Assembly (NCBI GenBank): GCA_003136795.1
Contig: PLDP01000205.1
Span: 1-9,848, forward strand
Length of the DNA: 9,848 nt
Origin: Actinomycetota bacterium
GTDB lineage: Bacteria; Actinomycetota; Thermoleophilia; Gaiellales; Gaiellaceae
Direction of reading: 5' to 3'
Below, piece after piece: positions 1 through 6,600 of the stretch. Each line of letters opens with the position of its first letter. The first letter of the stretch is position 1. The notes below the pieces were generated by a model. It was not told the origin of the DNA, did no database searches, and saw only the letters and a list, made by a program, of their open reading frames with translations. The position numbers and the translations under genes were made by a program.

Positions 1-66
1 CTCGTCTACGTCGCCCTCTGGGCACGGCGGTTCTGGCCGTCCGGGGCCCACTTGGCAGAAGCCTGA
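1..66 (+). CDS. possible C-terminal end of an unidentified protein (5' partial)
   Basis: Frame 1 is open from the window edge to a TGA at 64-66 and gives 21 residues, LVYVALWARRFWPSGAHLAEA with slight regrouping: a hydrophobic start, then a basic aromatic patch (WARRFW), as at the end of a membrane helix. It would converge on the histidine kinase gene, with the palindrome at 114-129 between the two stops. The piece is too short to assign to a family and may be chance reading of noncoding DNA. The rest of 66-144 shows no gene. Confidence 0.3.
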   Translation, partial: LVYVALWARRFWPSGAHLAEA

Positions 67-113
67 ACCGGTCGCGGCGCCTGGCCGACGTTGCGCCTCG
101 GCGAGCTCATCCC

Positions 114-129
114 CCGACTGCGCAGTCGG
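114..129. terminator. perfect 16-nt palindrome, possible bidirectional terminator
   Basis: CCGACTGC followed directly by its reverse complement GCAGTCGG makes a perfect palindrome 15 nt beyond the histidine kinase stop and about 50 nt beyond the stop of the possible gene at the left edge. In RNA it gives a 6-bp GC-rich stem with a 4-nt loop. There is no U-tract on either side, so a classical intrinsic terminator is not shown; a protein-binding site is an alternative. Confidence 0.35.
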
Positions 130-144
130 CGGTTCGCTCGGGGA

Positions 145-822
145 TCAGGCAGGGAAGGTGCAGCGGATGCGCAGGCCGCGGCCCGGCCCGCCGTCCGCCT
201 CGATGTCGCCACCCGCCGCCGCGACGACGTGCTTCACGATCGCGAGGCCGAGCCCCGTGCCGCGCGAGGTGCGGGCGGCGTCGGCGCGGTAGAAGCGCTC
301 GAAGAGCCGCGAGATGTTGGCCTCGTCGACGCCGGCGCCGTCGTCTGATGCGGTGAGCACTGCGAACTCGCGGGCGCGCCGCACGTCGAACGTGAAGCGG
401 GAACCATGGCCGGCGTAGCGGATCGCGTTCTCCGCGAGGTTCTCGCCGAGCACGGCCAGCATCCGGGGCCGCAGCGGCACCTCGACGGTCTCGTCCCCCT
501 CAAGGCTGAGCGTGACGCCGGCCCGTTCCGCCGCGTTTCCGAGCTCCTCGACGACCTCGCGCAGCACCGGCAGAGCCGGCGTGTGCCCGAGGGAGACGAT
601 CTCCTTGCCGCTCTCGAGCTCCGACAGGAAGAGGATCTCGTCGATCAAGGCACCCGCGTTTTCCACCTCGCCTTTCGCTTGGTCGATCAGCGCGTGCACG
701 TCGGCGCCGGGCAGGTCGGCGGAGTCGAGCAAAGCGAGGATCCGCGCCAGCGGCGTCCGGAGCTCGTGCGAGACCGCGGCCGTGAAGCCAGTGCGGAGCT
801 CGTCGAAGCTGCGGTCATACAC
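145..822 (-). CDS. sensor histidine kinase, catalytic core only (HisKA + HATPase_c)
   Basis: Two-component histidine kinase that would autophosphorylate and pass phosphate to the regulator encoded at 880-1575. From the GTG at 822 it has 225 residues. The H-box SHELRTPLAR places the phospho-accepting His at residue 19, followed by the dimerisation helices, then the HATPase_c domain: N-box ENAIRYA (Asn132), G1 box DDGAG (160-164), F-box FERF (174-177), G2 box GTGLGL (188-193), ending RCTFPA. All catalytic motifs are intact. No sensor domain, HAMP or membrane helix is present: upstream in this frame there is only the antisense of the regulator gene. The GTG has a weak AGGGTGG 10 nt upstream. A CTG at 852 has GGAGG (863-859) at ideal spacing and would add ten residues, still without a sensor. 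It may be a cytosolic kinase that needs a partner, or a kinase truncated by rearrangement. Confidence 0.88.
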   Translation of the reverse strand: MYDRSFDELRTGFTAAVSHELRTPLARILALLDSADLPGADVHALIDQAKGEVENAGALIDEILFLSELESGKEIVSLGHTPALPVLREVVEELGNAAERAGVTLSLEGDETVEVPLRPRMLAVLGENLAENAIRYAGHGSRFTFDVRRAREFAVLTASDDGAGVDEANISRLFERFYRADAARTSRGTGLGLAIVKHVVAAAGGDIEADGGPGRGLRIRCTFPA

Positions 823-867
823 CAGATCGTCACCACCCTGAAACCGGGACAGAACCCACCTCCGGTC

Positions 868-874
868 TATCGTA
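868..874. promoter_or_regulatory. possible shared divergent -10 region
   Basis: TATCGTA contains an actinobacterial TANNNT -10 box on the plus strand (TATCGT, 868-873), 6 nt before the regulator GTG at 880, which implies a leaderless mRNA starting at or next to the start codon. The complementary strand reads TACGAT (874-869), a second TANNNT pointing toward the kinase gene. No TTGAC-type -35 element is evident for either direction. Inferred from the sequence only. Confidence 0.3.
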
Positions 875-879
875 GGGGC

Positions 880-1575
880 GTGGCCAAGATCCTGATCGTC
901 GAGGACGACAACGTGATCGCGGACGGGATGGCCAAGCACCTGCTGGCGGCGGGCTTCGACCCGATCGTCGTCGGTCGCGGCGAGCTCGGGCTCGCGCGGC
1001 TCCGCTTCGAGAACCCCGACGTCTGCGTGCTCGACCTGATGCTGCCCGAGCTCGACGGCTGGAAGCTGATCGAGACGGCGCGGGCAGAAGGCATCGGCAC
1101 GCCCATCGTCGTCGTCTCCGCCCGCGGCACGGAGCACGACCGCGTACACGCCCTCGAGATCGGCGCCGACGACTACCTCGTGAAGCCGTTCTCGATGCGG
1201 GAGCTCGTCGCGCGCGTCGGCGCCGCAGCGCGCAGGGGCGTTCGGCCCCAGGAGGAGAAGCGCGGCGAGCCGATCGAGATCGAGGAGCTGCGCATCGACC
1301 CGCGGGAGGTGCAGGCGTTCGTCGACGGCAAGAGCGCCGAGCTGACGCCGACCGAGTTCAGGCTGCTCTACACCCTCGCCCTCGACCGTGGGCGCGTCGT
1401 CACACGCGACGAGCTGCTGCAGAAGGTGTGGGGGAGGCGCGAGACCCACCGCGACCGCACGGTCGACGTCTTCGTGCGGCGGCTGCGCCAGAAGATCGAC
1501 CGTATCTCCTCGCAGCACTCGTTCATCCAGACCCGCTTCGGCGTCGGCTACAAGCTCGAGCCCGAGCTCAAGTGA
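880..1575 (+). CDS. response regulator, OmpR/PhoB family
   Basis: Phosphorylation-dependent transcription factor of 231 residues. Receiver domain, about residues 1-115: acidic pocket E8-D9-D10, phospho-acceptor Asp52 in VLDLMLP, Ser80 at the end of beta-4, and Lys102 in DDYLVKPF; all key residues are intact. Winged-helix DNA-binding domain, about 130-231, with the typical ELTPTEFRLL start, the RTVDVFVRRLRQKI recognition helix and the C-terminal GVGYKL hairpin. The GTG at 880 was chosen because MAKILIVEDD is the normal family N terminus; longer upstream reading in this frame is antisense to the kinase gene. There is no Shine-Dalgarno at proper spacing, but a TANNNT box lies 6 nt upstream, which suggests leaderless translation. 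It diverges from the kinase gene at 145-822, its probable partner. The regulon cannot be read from the sequence. The stop overlaps the first hairpin of the repeat at 1574. Confidence 0.96.
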   Translation: MAKILIVEDDNVIADGMAKHLLAAGFDPIVVGRGELGLARLRFENPDVCVLDLMLPELDGWKLIETARAEGIGTPIVVVSARGTEHDRVHALEIGADDYLVKPFSMRELVARVGAAARRGVRPQEEKRGEPIEIEELRIDPREVQAFVDGKSAELTPTEFRLLYTLALDRGRVVTRDELLQKVWGRRETHRDRTVDVFVRRLRQKIDRISSQHSFIQTRFGVGYKLEPELK

Positions 1576-1676
1576 ACCTGATTCTCGCCAAAGGCGAAAC
1601 CAGGTTCATGTCTGTGACCTTCTGAGCAGCGCCTAAGACACGAACCTGGTTCCGGCTTCGCCGGGAACCAGGTTCG
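1574..1676. repeat. REP/BIME-like inverted doublet of two related hairpins
   Basis: Two hairpins, 1574-1607 and 1641-1676, lie in opposite orientation around a 33-nt spacer. Read outward on opposite strands, each starts AGACAYGAACCTGGTT (minus 1613-1598; plus 1636-1651; 15 of 16 identical) and folds the same way: a lower stem GAACCTGGTT paired with AAYCAGGTTC, one bulged G at the same place in the 3' arm, a 5-bp upper stem and a 3-nt loop. The upper stems differ as TCGCC/GGCGA versus CCGGC/GCCGG, so two base pairs have changed on both sides and pairing is kept. This argues for a selected structure. The arrangement matches REP doublets (BIMEs), which in other bacteria are moved by RAYT-type transposases; no such gene is in the window. 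It fills most of the gap between the regulator and acyl-CoA dehydrogenase genes and may also terminate transcription. Confidence 0.75.
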
Positions 1677-1692
1677 GCTCTCCTCATGCGGA

Positions 1693-1698
1693 TAGTCT
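1693..1698 (+). promoter_or_regulatory. possible -10 box of a leaderless promoter for acyl-CoA dehydrogenase
   Basis: TAGTCT matches TANNNT and ends 7 nt before the GTG at 1706, with no purine-rich ribosome-binding site between. This spacing is typical of leaderless actinobacterial transcripts. A -35 element would fall in or at the edge of the hairpin ending at 1676 and is not recognisable. Confidence 0.3.
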
Positions 1699-1705
1699 GC
1701 CCGCC

Positions 1706-2863
1706 GTGGACTTCGATCTGACCGCGGAGCAGCGCGAGATCCAGACGCTGGCGCGCGAGTTCGCGAACGCCGAGATCGAGCCGCACGCCTCCGAGTGGGA
1801 TCGGGCCCACGGTTTCCCGCGCGAGCTCCTCGCGAAGCTCGGCGACCTGGGGCTGATGGGCGTCTGCGTGCCGGAGGAATACGGCGGCGCGGGCGCGGAT
1901 TTCGTCTCGTACGTCCTCGTGCTCGAGGAGCTGTCGCGCGCCGACGCCGGTGTCGGCGTCACCGTCGCCGTCCACACCTCCGCGTGCACGCTGCCGCTGC
2001 TCCAGTTCGGAACCGAGGAGCAGCGGGCCCGGTTCGTGCCGCCGCTCGCGCGCGGCGAGGGGGTTGGCTGTTTCGCGCTCACCGAGCCGGGCGCCGGGTC
2101 CGATGCAGGTGCGCTCGTCACGCGCGCTGACGCGGACGGTGACGGCTGGCATGTGAGCGGTGCGAAGCAATGGATCACGAACGCGGCATTCGGGGGCACT
2201 GTGCTGCTGTTTGCGCGCACGGATGCCGAGACGAAGAGCGCGCGCGGCGTGTCGGCGTTCATCGTCGACACCGACCAGATCACGATCACGCGCACCGAGG
2301 AGAAGCTCGGCCTCAACTCGTCGGTGACGAACGACATCGCAATCGATACGCACATCGACGGCGATCGGTTGATCGGTGACCAGAACCACGGCTTTCGCAT
2401 CGCCATGGCGACACTCGACGGCGGCCGCATCGGGATCGCGGCCCAGGCCGTGGGCATCGCCCAGGCGGCCTATGACGTCGCGCGCCGCTACGCCAAGGAG
2501 CGCGAAGCGTTCGGCCACCCGATCGCCGACTTCCAGGCGATCCAGCACAAGCTCGCGAACATGTCGATGGAGATCGACGCCGCGCGACTGCTCACGCTGC
2601 GCGCCGCGTGGCTGAAGAAGGAGGGCCGCCCGCACACGGAAGCAGGCGCGAAGGCGAAGCTCTTTGCCTCCGAGATGGCGCGCCGCCAGACCTCCGAGGC
2701 GATCCAGGTGCTGGGCGGCTACGGCTACACGAAGGAGTTCCCGGTGGAGCGCTACTACCGCGACGCGAAGATCACCGAGATCTACGAGGGAACGAGCGAA
2801 ATCCAGCGGCTCGTGATCGCGCGCGAGATCCTCGGACAGCGGGCGAATGCCCCGGCAACCTGA
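1706..2863 (+). CDS. acyl-CoA dehydrogenase
   Basis: FAD flavoenzyme that forms the alpha,beta double bond in acyl-CoA esters and passes electrons to electron-transfer flavoprotein. At 385 residues it is the normal family length, with the alpha N-terminal domain (about 1-118), middle beta domain (about 120-215) and C-terminal helical domain (about 230-380). Family signature 1 is ALTEPGAGSDAGA (124-136); signature 2 begins QVLGGYGYTKEFPVERYYRD (334-353). Glu361 in IYEGTSEIQ sits where short- and medium-chain enzymes carry the catalytic base. GGRIGIAAQAVG (239-250) and FGHPIADFQAIQ (269-280) are the usual FAD and tetramer contacts. It most resembles short/branched-chain (butyryl- or methylbutyryl-CoA type) enzymes, but chain length cannot be fixed by eye. 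The GTG gives the standard MDFDLTAEQREI N terminus and has no Shine-Dalgarno. It overlaps the adenosyltransferase gene by 17 nt. Confidence 0.97.
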   Translation: MDFDLTAEQREIQTLAREFANAEIEPHASEWDRAHGFPRELLAKLGDLGLMGVCVPEEYGGAGADFVSYVLVLEELSRADAGVGVTVAVHTSACTLPLLQFGTEEQRARFVPPLARGEGVGCFALTEPGAGSDAGALVTRADADGDGWHVSGAKQWITNAAFGGTVLLFARTDAETKSARGVSAFIVDTDQITITRTEEKLGLNSSVTNDIAIDTHIDGDRLIGDQNHGFRIAMATLDGGRIGIAAQAVGIAQAAYDVARRYAKEREAFGHPIADFQAIQHKLANMSMEIDAARLLTLRAAWLKKEGRPHTEAGAKAKLFASEMARRQTSEAIQVLGGYGYTKEFPVERYYRDAKITEIYEGTSEIQRLVIAREILGQRANAPAT

Positions 2864-3419
2864 CGAGCCGGTCCGCCTGACGCGGATCTACACGCGAGGC
2901 GGCGACGCCGGGGAGACCTCGCTCGGCGACCTGTCGCGCGTGTCGAAGCTCGACCCGCTCGTCCAGGCCTACGGCGCGGTGGACGAGCTCAACTCGGTCC
3001 TCGGTTGGGCGCAGGTGGAGGCGCGTGACGCGCGGCTGGCGCGGATCCAGAACGAGCTCTTCGACGTCGGCGCCGACCTGTCCGTGCCGTTCGCCGAGGG
3101 AGACGGGAAGCTGCGGATCGACCAGGCTGCGATCGACCGGCTCGAGACCGACTGCGACGAGGCGAACGCGGGTCTGCCCGACCTGAAGAGCTTCGTCTTG
3201 CCGGGCGGCTCGGAATGCGCCGCGCGCCTGCACATCGCGCGCGCGGTCTGCCGGCGCGCAGAGCGCGACGTGCTCGACGCCGCCCGGACGCGTCCCGTCA
3301 ACCCGCTCACGGCGGTCTACCTGAACCGGCTCAGCGACCTGCTCTTCATCCTCGCCCGGGCGGCGAACACCGGCGGTGCCGAGCCGCTGTGGCTGCCCGG
3401 CGGCGAGCGCGGCGCCTAG
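2847..3419 (+). CDS. ATP:cob(I)alamin adenosyltransferase, PduO/MMAB type
   Basis: Transfers the adenosyl group of ATP to cob(I)alamin to make adenosylcobalamin, the cofactor of methylmalonyl-CoA mutase and related mutases. The 190-residue product is a usual single-domain length for the PduO-type family of helical-bundle trimers. The N-terminal ATP-binding segment is YTRGGDAGETSLGD (15-28), followed by VDELNS (45-50), NELFDVGADLS (69-79), the conserved ARAVCRRAERDV helix (131-142, carrying the Arg/Glu residues of the active site) and LNRLSDLLFILARAAN (159-174). The ATG at 2847 lies inside the acyl-CoA dehydrogenase gene, so the two are probably co-transcribed and translationally coupled. The pairing suggests a propionate/branched-chain acyl-CoA route that feeds a B12-dependent mutase; no mutase gene is in the window. 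Its stop meets the stop of a minus-strand remnant, 3416-3418. Confidence 0.95.
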   Translation: MPRQPDEPVRLTRIYTRGGDAGETSLGDLSRVSKLDPLVQAYGAVDELNSVLGWAQVEARDARLARIQNELFDVGADLSVPFAEGDGKLRIDQAAIDRLETDCDEANAGLPDLKSFVLPGGSECAARLHIARAVCRRAERDVLDAARTRPVNPLTAVYLNRLSDLLFILARAANTGGAEPLWLPGGERGA

Positions 3420-3650
3420 CGGACGGTGGCGACGATTGTGCCGGTGCCGGCGTGGCCCGCGTTCGGAATCCAGCCCGAGTCGGTCTTCACGACGACGATA
3501 TGCTGCGCGTCACCGGAGATCCGCGAGCCGTACTTCGAGGATGAGCTCGTCTGGATCACGGCCATGTAGGTCTGCGAGGCTCGTCTCCGGCGAAACGGTA
3601 ACTTGCGTGGTCGTCGGGGCCTTGCCCGCGTTCCTACCGGCGGCTTAGGC
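3416..3650 (-). pseudogene. frame-broken C-terminal remnant of a surface protein
   Basis: Directly downstream of the giant minus-strand gene the same strand still reads like protein, but in two frames. About 3644-3587 gives NAGKAPTTTQVTVSPETSLA; a one-base shift then leads into SQTYMAVIQTSSSSKYG, GDAQHIVVVKTDSGW and PNAGHAGTGTIVATVR, ending in TAG at 3416-3418. The second part alone is an ATG-started 49-codon frame (3565-3416). The wording, an Ig-like beta-strand pattern ending in a short VVKTDxGW-PNxGHxGTG tail, looks like the C terminus of an exported repeat protein. A TAA (3647-3645) cuts the first frame off from upstream DNA. It is most likely the relic of a neighbouring surface-protein gene; a real short gene starting at 3565 is the alternative. 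No terminator-like hairpin is visible between here and 3661. Confidence 0.45.
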
Positions 3651-3660
3651 GAGCGTCGCT

Positions 3661-6600
3661 CTAGCGGTGGCGCAGGGCGGCCGCAATCGCGGTCGAGATC
3701 ACTGACGCCGGAGCGTTCGCCGGCACTGCAATTGCCCCCGCCTTCGTCACGGCACGGCGCGCGGCGGCGCTCTTCGCGATTGCGACGACGGTTGTCTGCG
3801 GGAAGACCGTCTGCAGCGTCCGGACGGCCTTGAGCCCGTATGTGTCGGCGTTGATGACCATGACCGCGACGTTGTGGTAGGTGGCATACAGGTATGCCTG
3901 CTCGGCGGAGGAGAGCTGCTCGACCTTTGCGACCGAGGGTGCCGTTTCGAGGCCCTGGGTCGAGCGGCCGCTCGAGATGACGACGACCTGGCCCGACGTG
4001 CTGCCCTTGACGGCAACCCGCATCGGCGTGATCTTCCGCAGCACCGAGTGGTCTGCTGCGGAGGTCGCCTTCCAGAAGAGACGGTAGGTCCCCGGCTTGA
4101 GCGGGTGGCGGAGCTTCATCCGGAGGATCGTCTCGCCGGCCTTGACGTGGAAGAAGTGCCAGCGCTGGATCCGCTTGTACGGGTAGGCGTCGAGCGTCAC
4201 GTCGATGCGGCCCGCCGTCGTGAGCAGCATCCGGCCGATCAGCTGGCTCTGGGCCACCTTGACCCGCGGCGCGTCGGCGACCGCGAAGGAGAACGGCGAG
4301 CGTGCGACGACGCCTGTGGCGATCTGGAGGTCGACCGCGCTGCCCTCAGCCAGAACCGAGGTGTCGGTCGGGCCGACGACGGTGCCCGGTGCGACGCCCA
4401 TCGCGGCGACCGGGATCTGCCGGCCGGGGGTGAAGTTGCGCCCGGCCAGTGCGGCCGTCGCCTGTGCGACCGTCATGCCCGCGACCGGCGGGACGGCGCG
4501 GAGCACGGTCGGCGACGGAGCACTGACGCGGCCGTCGAGCGCGGTCTCCGTGATCGTGAAGCGCCGCGTGTCATCCGCGGTGATGCTGCCCAGCTTGGCT
4601 TCGAACTCGCGCTGGCCGAAGGTGCCGATCCCGACGCCGTCGGCGTACAGGGTGAAGTTCGCGACCTGGTCGCTCGGGATGCCGTAGACCCAGCGGAGCG
4701 TCAGACCGTCGGCTGCGAGGACGGCTGCGAAGTCGATCGGCGGCGCCATCTCGAACGTGGCCGCGCTCTGACCGAGGATGGTGAAGAACGACAGGTGCCG
4801 GGTGAGGATGTGCACGGTCGAGCCGACGCGCCAGTACCCGTCGGGCTGTGCCGCCGGCAGCGAGCCCGCGGTTGTAAGAGCCGGGATCCCGCGCCACGCG
4901 GCGCCGGGCTCGGCGGTGACGGGGGTGCCGTTCCCGGCCGGGTCGGGCAGGGTGAGCTCGATCGGCGCATCGAAGGCGTGCACGTCGGTCGCGGCCAGGT
5001 CCCAGAAGAGCCGAACGTCGACCACGTCGGAGGTGGGTGTCACCGAGAGATGCGGGACGATCGCCGGCGCGGGGTTGGGGTCGACCTTCAGGACGAGGAA
5101 GTCCTGCGGCGACGGGTTCGCTCCCGTCCACACGCCCGCAGGCACTGAGACGGTTGTCTGGCTGTCGGCGGAGTCGAGTGTGGTGACCGCGTTCGGGCTG
5201 ACGTTCTTGCTCGTGGCCGGCACGTCGGTCGCGCCCGGGGTGCTCTGCACGGTGACGTTGACGCGGAAGGGCGCCGTGTTACCAGCGAGGTCTTGGACGG
5301 AGCCGGTGATCGCGTGGTTGCCCTTGGTGAGCGAGCCCGTCCAGAACGTGGCGGTCGAGCCTGCGATCGTCCACGTGAAGGTGGCCGGCACACCGTCGAG
5401 GCGAACGTCCGTGATGGCTCCGATGTCCTCGGAGGTGGTGAGCTCGACCGACGTCGCGCCGATGACGATCGAGCCGTCGCCCGGCACGGAGGAGACCATG
5501 GCCGGTGCGGTGTTGTCGAAGAGGACGCCGGCCTCCGTTGCGGTCGTGCTGTTGCCGTAAGCGTCGCGCACGATCGCACGCAGGTCGTACGTCCCGTCCG
5601 CGAACGCGGTCGTGTCGAAGGCGGCGCCGAAGGAGGGAGCGGTGCTCGACGTGGCGACCTGTGTCCACGTGCCGGCGCCTGCCGGGCTGATCCCGTAGGT
5701 GACTGCGGTGGCGTCGGCGTCGGTCGTGACGTTCAAGGTGACGCTGCCGCTTGCCGGGCTCGCAACCGAGAAGCTGCTCACCGCAGGCGGGGTCGAGTCG
5801 ACGGTGACGACTCGCGAGACGGTCGCGGAGTTTCCGGCGACGTCGGTGGTGAGGACGCGGATCTCGTACTGGCCCGACGCGAGCGCGGTGGTGTCCCACG
5901 TGGCGGCGAACGGGGCCGTCGTGTCGGTTGCGATGTCCGTGAAGGCGCCGGTCGATCCGTTCGGCCGCACCTGGAAGGTCACGGTGCTGACGCCTGAGCC
6001 GGTGTCGGAGGCCGTTGCGGCCAGCGCTGCAGTCGCGCCGCCGACCGTTGCGGCCGCCGCCGGCTGGGTGAACGCGGCGATCGGGGCCGTGCGATCGACG
6101 AGCACAGTCGTCGTGCCTGTGCCGGTGTTGCCGCCGCCGTCGGTCGCCGTCGCGCGCACGTCGTACAGGCCCTCGGCGAACGTGCCGCTCGCCCACGAGG
6201 CGCCGAACGGCGTGCCGACGGTCGCGACGGTCGTCCAGGTGTTGAGGCCGTGCGGGCTGACCTCGTACTTGACGGTCTGGATGTCGGCGGAGCCGGTCGC
6301 GGTGAGCGCAGCGGCGCCATTCGTTGCGGCGGGCGCGGTGACGGTCACCGACGGCGCCGTGTTGTCGATCGTGAACGAGACGGTGGCGGAGGTGAAGGTG
6401 TTGCCGGCACGATCGGTGACGACAACCTGCGCCTCGGCCGGGCCGTCGGGGTTGCCGACCGTGTTCCAGGTGCCGGTGAACGGTGCGCCGTTCGTGTCTG
6501 CGTCGACCGTCGTGAAGCTCGCGTCTCCGGTCGCCTTGATCTGGAACGCGACGGTGGCCACGCCCGAGGTCGCGTCGGCGGCGATCGCGCCGAGCGCGAT

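Noticed and set aside
406..879. Upstream extension of the regulator frame on the plus strand
   Set aside because: It is antisense to the kinase catalytic domain; the normal receiver N terminus starts at 880.
823..1518. Upstream extension of the kinase frame on the minus strand to give a 457-residue protein
   Set aside because: It is the exact antisense of the response regulator and reads as charged low-complexity text without a sensor domain.
1568..2635. 355-residue minus-strand frame opposite the acyl-CoA dehydrogenase
   Set aside because: Arg/Ala/Gly-rich shadow of a clearly identified gene, with no domain of its own; typical of high-GC DNA.
3215..3648. Plus-strand frames after the adenosyltransferase start (3215-3544 and 3376-3648)
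   Set aside because: The first part overlaps the adenosyltransferase gene in another frame and the rest is Arg/Ser-rich text opposite the minus-strand remnant.
3874..5148. 424-residue plus-strand frame opposite the giant gene
   Set aside because: Antisense shadow: highly charged, no recognisable motif, while the minus strand reads PASTA and fibronectin-III-like domains here.
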